Source of the DNA: RGIG9115 sp045128915 | GTDB lineage: Bacteria; Bacillota; Clostridia; UBA1381 | DNA length: 64,000 bases | NCBI GenBank assembly: GCA_045128915.1 | Contig: JBGVIT010000006.1 | Coordinates: 1-64,000 of the forward strand | Reading direction: 5' to 3' | In this document: piece after piece, positions 39,466 to 48,289 of the stretch | Layout: each line of letters starts with the position of its first letter | Numbering within the stretch: position 1 is the stretch's first letter | Notes under the pieces: generated by a model | Seen by the model: only the letters and a program-made list of their open reading frames with translations | What the model was told of the DNA's origin: nothing | Databases searched by the model: none | Program-made: the position numbers and the translations under genes

Positions 39466-42400
39466 ATGAAAATTTCTGAACAGTCAATAAAGAATATTTG
39501 TTCTTCCGTAATCTATAAGCGTGGTATGGAGTACTACAATCAGGGAAGAGTCCATATCAAAACCCGTGAAAACGACAGCTTCACAGCTGTGGTTGATGGT
39601 GAAGAGCTTTTTAATATCAGAATCGGTCTTTCTCCCGACGGTGAAATTACCGATTGTTTTTGCACGTGTCCGTATTACGAAACAATGGGCTCGGCGTGCA
39701 AGCATATTGTGGCGGCAGTTCACGAAAGACGTCGGGAGCTTGAAGGAACGGTTTCAGACGGCGGAGAGAACGAAAGAATATCAAGACTGTTTATTTCTGA
39801 TTTTAACAGAGGAATATCATCGCGGATAGAGCTTCCAATGGAGTTTGAGGTGGCATTTTTCTCGAAAGCTGACGGAGCAGCACGATGCGAGGTAAGTCTT
39901 TACGTTTTTGGAAAGCTCGTAGAAAATCCGGAAGAGCTTTTGGAGTGTTTTTCATGCCGCAGACCGTTCAGGCTTGACAAGAACTTTGATTATCATCCGG
40001 ACAGTCACAGCTTTGGCGTTTTAGAAGAGGAAGTGCTTAAGATTTTGGCTGAAAGCTATGAGAGCAGATGTGCCATCAGCACAGTATATGCCAAAAATCA
40101 TGGCTTTGTGCCAATCGGTGCAGAGGCGGTAAAAAGACTGATGCCCATACTTTCATCTGTCAATTACAAGATTATAATTGACAGAATGAATGTAGGGCGT
40201 ATCACTATCCTCGAAGAAAATCCTGAGGTGCTTATAGACATTTCTGCTATGCTTGGTGAAATCACGATGTATGTTTCCAACTACGGTATGGCGCTTGTTC
40301 CTGATGCGTCGGTGTTTTATTATGAGGGTACAATTTTTGTCACAGATAAAAGCTGGCAGAAAAGATTTTTGCCTGTTTACAGAGCTCTTGTATCTGACTG
40401 CAGAAGCCAGATAACCTTTAAAGGTGAAAATGCCCTTGCGTTTGCAACCTGCGTTCTTCCCGAACTTGAAGGTCAGCCGGGAGTGGTTTGTGACGGTCTT
40501 GATGAGTATGTTATAAAGGATAAACCTGAATTTTTTGTATATCTTGATTATGACGGTGCTGAAATAAAATGCAAAATCAAAGCAAAATACGGCGCAGTTT
40601 CATTTTTCTTGCCTGAAAACAGCATGAGAGGCGGTTATATAGTAGTACGCGATGCAGAAGCAGAGAAGCAGATTTTGTCATGCTTTGAAGGCTTTATTTA
40701 CAAAGACGGATTTTATGTAGCTTATGATGATGAGGTAATATTTGATTTCATATCAGGAAAGCTTAAAACCTTGGCAGAATTTGCGGAGCTTATGAAGTCC
40801 GACTTGTTTATGAATCTTAAGGTAAGCCGTGATATGCCCTTGTTTGCAAATGTAGATTACAATGCATCTTTAAATCTTCTGGAAGCCACACCACATTCGG
40901 AGCTGTCCGAAAGTGAGGTAAGAGAGATACTTCTTGCAGTCAAGCTAAAGGACGGTTTTTACAGAGCAAAAAACGGTGTGTTTTATGATACCGATGCTCT
41001 TTCTGCAAAGATTTCTGCCTTTGAAAAAATGTTTTTCCAGAAGCAGACCAATTTCGATAAAAGAGCCGTTCCTGCATATAACATGCTTTATCTCTATGCG
41101 GCGGCAAACGAGAGTACCAATTCATATATAAGCTGTTCTCGTGAATTGGCTGAATATATTGACAGTATAAAATCCATGAAAGCCAATATCCCTCTACATC
41201 TTGAACAGCAATTAAGACCTTATCAGGTGGTGGGTGCAGATTGGCTTTCCCAGATATCAGGTCTTGGCTTCGGGGGAATACTTGCAGACGATATGGGACT
41301 TGGAAAAACTGTACAGATGATGGCGTTTTTAAGCGGTCAGAAAAAGGAGCATCCGGCTTTAATTGTCACTCCGTCTGCGCTTACGTATAATTGGTATCAT
41401 GAGTTTGAAAAATTCTTGCCCGAAGCGTCAGTTTTGATTGCAGACGGAAGCGCTGAGGACAGAGAAGCAAAGCTTAAGCATATAAATGAATATGAATACA
41501 TTATTGTTTCATACCCTGTTTTGAGACGTGATATTGAAATGTATGAAAAGCTCGAATTTTCCTTCTGCGTCCTTGACGAAGCTCAGGCTATTAAAAACCC
41601 ACAGACCATGAATGCATCAAGCGTTAAGCGTATAAAAGCAGGCAGACGCTTTGCTCTTACGGGAACGCCCATAGAAAATTCATTAAAAGAGCTGTGGTCC
41701 TTGTTTGATTTTCTTCTGCCGGGTTATCTTGGCTCATATTCAGGGTTCAGGGAGCAGTATGAATTACCTGTGGTTCATGGTGAGGGCGACGGCGCACTTG
41801 AGCTTTTGAAAAGCAGAATACGTCCCTTTATTTTAAGGCGTATGAAAAAAGATGTTCTGTCAGAGCTTCCTGAAAAAACAGAAGAAATTATGTATGCAAA
41901 GATGACGGAAGCGCAAAGCGCCATGTATGATTCATACAGAACACTTGCAAAGGATAAGGCACTTGCAGCCATTGCAGAGGACGGCAGAGGAAGTATGGAA
42001 ATTCTGACGCTTATTTTAAGACTGAGACAGATAAGCTGTCATCCGTCATTGTTTGATTCTGCATACAATTCCGGCAGCGGAAAGCTTGACCTTTTATTCA
42101 GCGTAGTGGAAAGCGCCATAATGAGTGAACACAGAATACTGATATTTTCACAGTTTACAAGTATGCTCAGTATTATTGCGAAGGGACTTAATCAGCGAAA
42201 TATTAAGTATTTCTATATAGACGGCTCAACCAATCCGGCAGAGCGACCGGAGCTTTGCAGAAGATTTAATGAAGGAGAAAACAGCGTATTCCTTATCTCT
42301 CTCAAGGCGGGCGGCACAGGTCTTAATCTTACGGGCGCTGATACGGTCATACATTATGATCCATGGTGGAATCCTGCTGTAACAGATCAGGCTTCTGACA

Positions 42401-42585
42401 GAGCATACAGAATAGGTCAGGACAAAAATGTTCATGTAATAAGGCTTGCTGCAGCAGATTCTGTGGAGCAGAAAATAATGAAACTTCAGGAAACCAAAAG
42501 ACTGCTTGCGGATGATGTTATCAATATTAACAGCGGCGGTTTGGGTAATCTGTCGAAAGAAGAAATATTATCGCTGTTTGAGTAG
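39466..42585 (+). CDS. SWIM zinc-finger SNF2/HepA-family helicase
   Basis: 1039 residues. The N-terminus has a SWIM finger (C66-x-C68 ... C78-x-H80 in CFCTCPYYETMGSACKH). A long SNF2-associated region follows (about 150-560), then the Swi2/Snf2 ATPase core: motif I DDMGLGKTVQ near 607, motif II as DEAQ (CVLDEAQAIKNPQ), motif III ALTGTPIENS, motif V/VI SLKAGGTGLNLTGAD and QASDRAYRIGQ. These bacterial proteins translocate on double-stranded DNA and may remodel RNA polymerase or other DNA-bound complexes. GGGGAATTTACA precedes ATG 39466. It lies alone, not in a phage-defence-like setting, so a housekeeping role is more likely than a DISARM-type one. Confidence 0.93.
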   Translation: MKISEQSIKNICSSVIYKRGMEYYNQGRVHIKTRENDSFTAVVDGEELFNIRIGLSPDGEITDCFCTCPYYETMGSACKHIVAAVHERRRELEGTVSDGGENERISRLFISDFNRGISSRIELPMEFEVAFFSKADGAARCEVSLYVFGKLVENPEELLECFSCRRPFRLDKNFDYHPDSHSFGVLEEEVLKILAESYESRCAISTVYAKNHGFVPIGAEAVKRLMPILSSVNYKIIIDRMNVGRITILEENPEVLIDISAMLGEITMYVSNYGMALVPDASVFYYEGTIFVTDKSWQKRFLPVYRALVSDCRSQITFKGENALAFATCVLPELEGQPGVVCDGLDEYVIKDKPEFFVYLDYDGAEIKCKIKAKYGAVSFFLPENSMRGGYIVVRDAEAEKQILSCFEGFIYKDGFYVAYDDEVIFDFISGKLKTLAEFAELMKSDLFMNLKVSRDMPLFANVDYNASLNLLEATPHSELSESEVREILLAVKLKDGFYRAKNGVFYDTDALSAKISAFEKMFFQKQTNFDKRAVPAYNMLYLYAAANESTNSYISCSRELAEYIDSIKSMKANIPLHLEQQLRPYQVVGADWLSQISGLGFGGILADDMGLGKTVQMMAFLSGQKKEHPALIVTPSALTYNWYHEFEKFLPEASVLIADGSAEDREAKLKHINEYEYIIVSYPVLRRDIEMYEKLEFSFCVLDEAQAIKNPQTMNASSVKRIKAGRRFALTGTPIENSLKELWSLFDFLLPGYLGSYSGFREQYELPVVHGEGDGALELLKSRIRPFILRRMKKDVLSELPEKTEEIMYAKMTEAQSAMYDSYRTLAKDKALAAIAEDGRGSMEILTLILRLRQISCHPSLFDSAYNSGSGKLDLLFSVVESAIMSEHRILIFSQFTSMLSIIAKGLNQRNIKYFYIDGSTNPAERPELCRRFNEGENSVFLISLKAGGTGLNLTGADTVIHYDPWWNPAVTDQASDRAYRIGQDKNVHVIRLAAADSVEQKIMKLQETKRLLADDVININSGGLGNLSKEEILSLFE

Positions 42586-42616
42586 ATAGGTGTTTTATAA
42601 ACTTGTATGTTTTTGC

Positions 42617-42645
42617 TTGACTTTGATGTAAATATATGTTAGACT
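42617..42645 (+). promoter_or_regulatory. promoter of the mazG-like/gdpP operon
   Basis: TTGACT (42617-42622), a 17-base spacer and TAGACT (42640-42645) with an upstream TG, giving an extended -10. It is the only good candidate before a long co-directional gene series. Confidence 0.5.
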
Positions 42646-42713
42646 TAGAGTGATGATTTATGCTTTGATTCATCCTTGCACCGCCATTTTATAATATAAA
42701 AGGAGATGGCAAA

Positions 42714-43040
42714 ATGATGGAACAAGCACTTAACATTACGACAAATATCAGGGCAATAGAGAACATAAAGAGTGAAATTCTGCAGGAGGTAGCCAAGCTT
42801 TATGTTCAGCTTGCGGATTTTGAAGATACAAATTTATACGAAAATGTAGCCGGCAGCATCGCAACGATTGTTGCTATGGACTACATACTTGCGCGGAGAA
42901 TGGGACTTGAGCTTCGAAGTATTGACGAGAAGATTGTTGAGCTTGCGTCAATGGCAGGAGAAAACGGTCATGAGCTTGAGGAAGCCTTTGGGGATATGTC
43001 GGAGCTTCAGCGTCACATAGGTATCCGCGTAAGACGTTAA
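42714..43040 (+). CDS. MazG-like family protein
   Basis: 108 residues, all helical, matching the small clostridial MazG-like family: NITTNIRAIENIKSEILQEVAKLY at the start (ends NITTN, AKLY), YILARRMGLELRSIDEKIVEL in the middle and HELEEAFGDMSELQRHI at the end. The classical MazG metal motif ExxE...ExxD is only partly visible, so pyrophosphohydrolase activity is not assured. AAGGAGATGG precedes ATG 42714; a second ATG follows immediately. It is typically the gene before the DHH phosphodiesterase and rplI, as here. Confidence 0.78.
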   Translation: MMEQALNITTNIRAIENIKSEILQEVAKLYVQLADFEDTNLYENVAGSIATIVAMDYILARRMGLELRSIDEKIVELASMAGENGHELEEAFGDMSELQRHIGIRVRR

Positions 43041-43083
43041 AACGGAAAAACATATAAATGCTTTTCTGTATTCAGGAGGAGCT

Positions 43084-45099
43084 ATGAAAAAAAACTACGG
43101 AAGGACAATCAGAATACTTCTTATGCTTGCAGTTCTGGGCGGAGCTTTGCTTTGCTTTACGGGCTTGTACGGATTGTGGAGCGGAGAAAGGGATTTTGAG
43201 ATAGCTGTTGCGCTGGCAGGAGCTGTAATATTGATTAATTCTTTTCTTGTGTTCTTTAAGCGTGATTCTGAACAAAAGGAATATATCAATATCATTGCAG
43301 GTGACGAAAAAGTATCCTCAGGTAATGTACTGAGGTTTTTCCCTATGCCAATTTGTATTATGAATATTGCGGGAGATATTGTCTGGTTCAATGATAAGAT
43401 GAGCGAAATGCTTGGTATATCGGACTTGTATGGTGTAAAGCTTGAAAGCGTATTTCCGTCAATCAAATGGAACTCTGTTATCAAGTCAGGAAAAATCGAC
43501 CGTACAGCAAGTCATAATGGCAAGCAGTACAGAGTGTTCGGGCAGATAATTGCTGCATCGGACAGAGATGATAACGATAAGGACAAATATACCGTATATC
43601 TATACTTTGTAGATAAAACACGAGAAAGCGAAATCAAACGTAAGTATTTTGAAGAACGCTATGACGTGGCTATTATAAGTATAGATAACTACGACTATGT
43701 GCTTCAGAAGACAGACGATGCAGAGGGACAAGACATTCTTTATAAAACAAATCAGTTTATTTCTGCATGGGTAAAGGAGTCCGGCGGTGTTCTGAAAAAA
43801 ACAGACAGAGACAAATATTTTGCATTATTTGAGCATAAGTATCTTGATAACTATATCGACAATAAGTTTGATTTGCTAACTAAGGTAAGAGAGCTTAGCG
43901 AACAGATGAACGTGCCGTTCAGCATTACAATGGGCATAGGTACGGGCGGAACGATACCTGAAAACGAGGGCGGTGCAAGATCGGCGCTTGACCTTGCCAT
44001 CGGACGCGGCGGCGATATGGTTGCGGTTAAAGAACCTACTCAGTATAATTTCTATGCAAGTAAAATAAAAGAATATGACAAGAGTACAAAAGCAAAAGCA
44101 AGAGCAGGCGCAGTTGCGATAAAGAACTTTATCAAATCGGTTGATAAAGTAATAATCATGGGCCATAACAATGCGGACTTTGATAGCTTCGGTGCCAGCA
44201 TGGGTATGCAAAGAGCAGTACGTGCTCTTGACAAAAAGCCGTATATTGTTTGTGAAAATACAGCAGGTATAGAAAAGCTGTATAGTCGTGTAAAGGATAA
44301 CCCTGAATACAGCGGTATGCTTATAAACGTTGAAAAAGCACTCGATATAACAGACAACAACACTCTTGTAATAGTGGTTGATACTCATCGTCCGGCGCTT
44401 ATTCCGTCAATGGAAATACTTCATAAGACCGATAAGGTAATTCTTATAGACCACCACAGACGTTCTACGGATTTTATAAATCCGTTGTCATTAACTCATC
44501 ACGAGCCGTTTGCATCATCTACCTGCGAAATGGTAACAGAGCTATTGCAGTACATGGGTGCAGGTGATTCTCTTAATCATCTTGAGGTTCAGAGTTTGTA
44601 CATGGGTATTCTTATGGATACAAAGAACTTTATTGTCAAGACGGGTGTGCGCACCTTTGAGGCAGCTTCATACCTGAGACGTCACGGGCTTGACACTATT
44701 GCAGTAAAGCAGATGTTTACAGTTGACAAGGACGAATATGACGCAAGAGCCGATATTGTGGAAACTATGGAAAGAGTCTATGACAGAATAGGAATATCCG
44801 TATGCCGTAAACAGTATCAGAACGTAAGAGTTATAGCGGCTCAGGCAGCTGACGATATGATGAATATAGATAATATTGAAGCTTCATTTGTGCTATATCC
44901 TATGGAGGATGAAATAAGCATAAGCGGTCGTTCTCTTGGCGACGTAAACGTTCAGGAAATATTGGAACGTCTTGGCGGCGGAGGACACAGCACAGTTGCC
45001 GGTGCTCAGATTAAAAATGAAAACTTCGAGCAGGTAAAGCTTGAGCTTATAGAAGCAATCGGCGTGTATCTTACAGCAAACGAAGAAAAGAGTAAATAA
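43084..45099 (+). CDS. gdpP: cyclic-di-AMP phosphodiesterase, GdpP type
   Basis: 671 residues: two N-terminal transmembrane helices (about 8-60), a degenerate PAS domain (about 80-180, FPMPICIMNIAGDIVWFND), a degenerate GGDEF domain (about 190-310) and DHH/DHHA1 catalytic domains from about 345, with GHNNADFDSFG, VVDTHRP, LIDHHRRS and the late GGGGHSTVAG. It hydrolyses the essential second messenger c-di-AMP and so influences potassium balance and wall stress. TTCAGGAGGAGCT lies directly ahead of ATG 43084. It is followed by rplI and dnaB, the standard Firmicute order. Confidence 0.96.
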   Translation: MKKNYGRTIRILLMLAVLGGALLCFTGLYGLWSGERDFEIAVALAGAVILINSFLVFFKRDSEQKEYINIIAGDEKVSSGNVLRFFPMPICIMNIAGDIVWFNDKMSEMLGISDLYGVKLESVFPSIKWNSVIKSGKIDRTASHNGKQYRVFGQIIAASDRDDNDKDKYTVYLYFVDKTRESEIKRKYFEERYDVAIISIDNYDYVLQKTDDAEGQDILYKTNQFISAWVKESGGVLKKTDRDKYFALFEHKYLDNYIDNKFDLLTKVRELSEQMNVPFSITMGIGTGGTIPENEGGARSALDLAIGRGGDMVAVKEPTQYNFYASKIKEYDKSTKAKARAGAVAIKNFIKSVDKVIIMGHNNADFDSFGASMGMQRAVRALDKKPYIVCENTAGIEKLYSRVKDNPEYSGMLINVEKALDITDNNTLVIVVDTHRPALIPSMEILHKTDKVILIDHHRRSTDFINPLSLTHHEPFASSTCEMVTELLQYMGAGDSLNHLEVQSLYMGILMDTKNFIVKTGVRTFEAASYLRRHGLDTIAVKQMFTVDKDEYDARADIVETMERVYDRIGISVCRKQYQNVRVIAAQAADDMMNIDNIEASFVLYPMEDEISISGRSLGDVNVQEILERLGGGGHSTVAGAQIKNENFEQVKLELIEAIGVYLTANEEKSK

Positions 45100-45138
45100 T
45101 CCTATTTGCAAAAGACAGAAAGGGGATAACGAATATAA

Positions 45139-45585
45139 ATGAAAGTAATACTTACTCAGGATGTAAAAGGTCAGGGCAAAAAGGGCCAGATGGTAGAAGT
45201 ATCTGACGGCTACGGAAGAAACTATCTTCTTCCCAGAGGGCTTGCAAAGGAAGCCAACAATGCCAACATAAATGTAATGGAAGGTCAGGCGGCAAGCGCT
45301 GAATACAGACGTCAGAAGGAAATAGAGGAAGCTCAGGCACTTTCTGCAAAAATGAAGGACATAACTGTTGAGCTTAAGGCAAAGGCAGGGGAGAACGGAA
45401 AGCTTTTCGGCTCTATAACATCAAAGGACGTTGCAGAAGCTCTTACAGCTCAGCATCATATTAAGATTGACAAGAAAAAGTTTGTACTTCCCGACGGCAT
45501 AAAGGTTCTTGGAACTACTGTTGTGGATGTAAAAATTCATGCAGGAGTTCTCGGAAAGCTTAGAGTCAATATAACACAGATGTAA
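45139..45585 (+). CDS. rplI: 50S ribosomal protein L9
   Basis: 148 residues: the N-terminal L9 signature MKVILTQDVKGQGKKGQMVEVSDGYGRNYLLPRG (ends MKVILTQDV, NYLLPRG), the long connecting helix, and the C-terminal domain with AGENGKLFGSITSKDVAEAL. A peripheral large-subunit protein bound to 23S rRNA. GAAAGGGGATAACG lies before ATG 45139. It stands between gdpP and dnaB. Confidence 0.98.
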   Translation: MKVILTQDVKGQGKKGQMVEVSDGYGRNYLLPRGLAKEANNANINVMEGQAASAEYRRQKEIEEAQALSAKMKDITVELKAKAGENGKLFGSITSKDVAEALTAQHHIKIDKKKFVLPDGIKVLGTTVVDVKIHAGVLGKLRVNITQM

Positions 45586-45618
45586 TTTTTAAAAATACCA
45601 CTAAGGAGGCGGAAGCCT

Positions 45619-47004
45619 TTGGATAACAATGAAATTATAATAGACAGAGAGCTCCCCTTCAGCAGAGAAGCGGAGGAGGGAGTTGCAGGCTGCATACTCT
45701 CTGACGGAAAATGTATTGCCGATGCAGTAGAAATAATATCCCCTGAGGATTTCTTTCTTGCCTCTGCAAGAGAAATTTATGCGGTGGCAATCGAGCTTTT
45801 TAACGAAAACAAACCCATTGACTTTGTAACAGTTGCAGAACTGCTTGCAAAGTACGACAAGCTTGACGGAATGGGTGGAAGTATATATCTTGCAAACCTC
45901 GCATCAGCTGTTTCCACTACGGGAAATGTGAGCTATTATGCCAATATTATAAAGCAAAAAGCACTGCTCAGAAAGCTTATTAGTGCAGGTACAAGAATAT
46001 GCAAAATGGCATACGATGACAGCGATGAGGTAGATGATATTCTCGACCGCTCCGAACAGCTTATATTTGATGTATCCGATGCAAAGGAACAGACTGATAT
46101 TGTTCCCGTAAGCGATATTGTAATGAGCGCTTATGAAAGCATGGTAGAAAATGCTACCAACCCCGGAAGAATAAGCGGAGTTGATACGGGCTTTGATGCT
46201 CTCAACTTAGCAACCGGCGGTTTTCACGGCGGAGAGCTTATACTTATAGCAGGCCGTCCGGGAATGGGTAAGTCCAGCTTTGCGGTAAATATTGCGGAGC
46301 ATGTGGCATTTAAAAATAACGAAACAGTTGCAATATTCAATCTTGAAATGCCAAGAACCCAGATAGTAAACAGAATTTTGTGTTCTCAGGCTTTGGTTGA
46401 TTCAAGTAAAATAAAGCTTGGTGATATTGATCCTGAAGATTGGATGCGACTTGGCAGGGTAATGAATAAGTTCTATCAAGCGCCTATGTATATTGATGAC
46501 ACTTCAACCATATCAGTTTCGGAAATACGTGCCAAGTGCCGCAGACTTAAGCAGACAAAGAACCTTAAGCTCGTGGTTATTGACTATCTCCAGCTTATGC
46601 AGTCATCAAAACGTACAGAAAGCAGACAGCAGGAAATTTCGGAAATATCACGTTCATTAAAGATTTTATCAAAGGAGCTTGATGTTCCCGTAATTGCTCT
46701 TTCGCAGCTTTCAAGAAATGTTGAAAACAGAAGTGATAAGCGTCCTATGCTTGCAGACCTGAGAGAATCAGGTGCCATAGAGCAGGATGCAGATATGGTA
46801 ATGTTCCTTTACAGAGATGACTACTATAACAAAGAAAGTCAGGACAGAGGCATTGCCGAATGTATTATAGCCAAGCACAGAAACGGCGAAACAAAAACCC
46901 TGAAATTTGGCTGGCAGGGTAAATATACTAAGTTTGTACCTATTGTTTATGATGAAAACGAACAAAATAATTCAAAGAATAACCAAAACAATAAAGAAGC
47001 ATAA
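45619..47004 (+). CDS. dnaB: replicative DNA helicase DnaB
   Basis: 461 residues: an N-terminal primase/loader-interacting domain (PFSREAEEGVAGCIL), linker, and a RecA-like motor domain with Walker A AGRPGMGKSSFAVN (near 213), Walker B KLVVIDYLQLMQ and an arginine-finger region KHRNGETKTLKFGWQ. The hexamer unwinds DNA at the fork. The start is TTG 45619 behind AAGGAGGCGG. Its last 56 bases overlap the next gene in another frame. Confidence 0.98.
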   Translation: MDNNEIIIDRELPFSREAEEGVAGCILSDGKCIADAVEIISPEDFFLASAREIYAVAIELFNENKPIDFVTVAELLAKYDKLDGMGGSIYLANLASAVSTTGNVSYYANIIKQKALLRKLISAGTRICKMAYDDSDEVDDILDRSEQLIFDVSDAKEQTDIVPVSDIVMSAYESMVENATNPGRISGVDTGFDALNLATGGFHGGELILIAGRPGMGKSSFAVNIAEHVAFKNNETVAIFNLEMPRTQIVNRILCSQALVDSSKIKLGDIDPEDWMRLGRVMNKFYQAPMYIDDTSTISVSEIRAKCRRLKQTKNLKLVVIDYLQLMQSSKRTESRQQEISEISRSLKILSKELDVPVIALSQLSRNVENRSDKRPMLADLRESGAIEQDADMVMFLYRDDYYNKESQDRGIAECIIAKHRNGETKTLKFGWQGKYTKFVPIVYDENEQNNSKNNQNNKEA

Positions 47005-48277
47005 TCTTATATCCTCAGGTGACCGTGTTCTGATAGGACTTTCCGGCGGCGCAGATTCAGTCTTTTTGCTTCATGTTCTCCATGAGCTTTCCAAGACTTT
47101 AGGGTTTGGTATAGGTGCTTGCCATGTGGAGCATGGTATAAGAGGAATAGATGCAGTTAAGGACATGGAGTTTTCAAAAGCTCTTTGTGCTGAAATGGGA
47201 ATTGATTGCTACGCTTGCAGCTTTGATGTTCCCTCTGTTGCAAAAAATAAAAAGCTATCACTTGAAGCAGCAGGCAGGCTTGTGAGATATGATTATTTCA
47301 AAAAAATCATGCAGGAAGAAGGGTACAATCTTCTTGCCACAGCTCACCACAGAGACGACAAGGTTGAAACCATAGTCATGAATATGCTTCGCGGCTGCGG
47401 ATTAAAGGGCTTTGTTGGTATCGAGTATAAAAACGGAGATATAATAAGACCGCTTATTGATATTACAAAATCCCAAATCCTGCATTGGTGCGAGGATAAT
47501 AAAATATCCTATTGTACAGATGAAACCAATTCCCAAACAGAATATACACGAAATAAAATACGTCATAAGCTTTTGCCGGAGCTTAGAGAATTTAATCCGT
47601 CTTTTGATGAAGCTATTATAAGACAAAGCAGCATTATTGAGGACGAAGATGCATATCTTAAAAATATTGCAGATGAAGCTCTTAAAGCTTGCATGGACGG
47701 TGATGGATTAAGCTGTAAAAAGCTTTCATCGTATCATAAAGCAATTCAGCGGCGTGTGATATATTCATTTCTTGCATCTGTTAAAGGCACATCAAGGGAT
47801 ATTACCTATGATGATGTTGATTCGGTGCTGTCCATTTGCGCATTGGGTGAGACGGGAAAAAGCTGCAATCTCAGCGGCGGCGTGACGGTTAGTATATCAT
47901 ACGGAATATTATCTGTATGCGAGGAAGCGGAGAGTGTGCCTTTTGAGTATTCATTAAGGTTTAACGAACCCCTTGAGATTACCGAAGCCGGTATAAAAAT
48001 CACATTATATGCTGACGGTGGAAATTTACTTGCGTGTGACAGCGACAGTATTTGTGTAAGAAGCAGGAGAAACGGTGATTACTTCTGTCCTCTTGGAATG
48101 AACGGCACAAAAAAACTTAAGGATTATTTTCAGGAAAAGAAGATACAGCGCACCCAGCGCGATTTAATACCCGTTGTTGAAATAAATGGGGAAATAGCCG
48201 AAATTATCGGCATGAGAAAAGACAGACGTTTTTACAACTGTGGCGGCACATGCCGCATTGAAACAGAGCTTTTATAG
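46949..48277 (+). CDS. tilS: tRNA(Ile)-lysidine synthetase
   Basis: About 442 residues: PP-loop ATP pyrophosphatase site GLSGGADSVFLLHVL, AACHVEH-like ACHVEHGIRG, ATAHHRDDKVETIVMNMLRG, then TilS substrate-binding and C-terminal domains (RNGDYFCPLGMNGTKKLKDYF). It converts C34 of the CAU-anticodon tRNA-Ile to lysidine so that AUA is read as Ile. The probable start is ATG 46949 (or 46952), inside the 3' end of dnaB with no good ribosome site, so translation likely depends on coupling to dnaB. tilS-ftsH order is normal in Firmicutes, though hpt, often between them, is missing. Confidence 0.93.
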   Translation: MMKTNKIIQRITKTIKKHNLISSGDRVLIGLSGGADSVFLLHVLHELSKTLGFGIGACHVEHGIRGIDAVKDMEFSKALCAEMGIDCYACSFDVPSVAKNKKLSLEAAGRLVRYDYFKKIMQEEGYNLLATAHHRDDKVETIVMNMLRGCGLKGFVGIEYKNGDIIRPLIDITKSQILHWCEDNKISYCTDETNSQTEYTRNKIRHKLLPELREFNPSFDEAIIRQSSIIEDEDAYLKNIADEALKACMDGDGLSCKKLSSYHKAIQRRVIYSFLASVKGTSRDITYDDVDSVLSICALGETGKSCNLSGGVTVSISYGILSVCEEAESVPFEYSLRFNEPLEITEAGIKITLYADGGNLLACDSDSICVRSRRNGDYFCPLGMNGTKKLKDYFQEKKIQRTQRDLIPVVEINGEIAEIIGMRKDRRFYNCGGTCRIETELL

Positions 48278-48289
48278 GAGGCGGATTTT

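Noticed and set aside
39466..42585. SNF2 helicase as part of a phage-defence island
   Set aside because: No methyltransferase, DrmA/B-like, nuclease or other defence gene adjoins it; SWIM-SNF2 proteins are common stand-alone genes in Clostridia.
43876..44388. 170-codon minus-strand ORF inside gdpP
   Set aside because: Shadow of the DHH coding frame; Cys/Tyr/Phe-rich translation without recognisable features.
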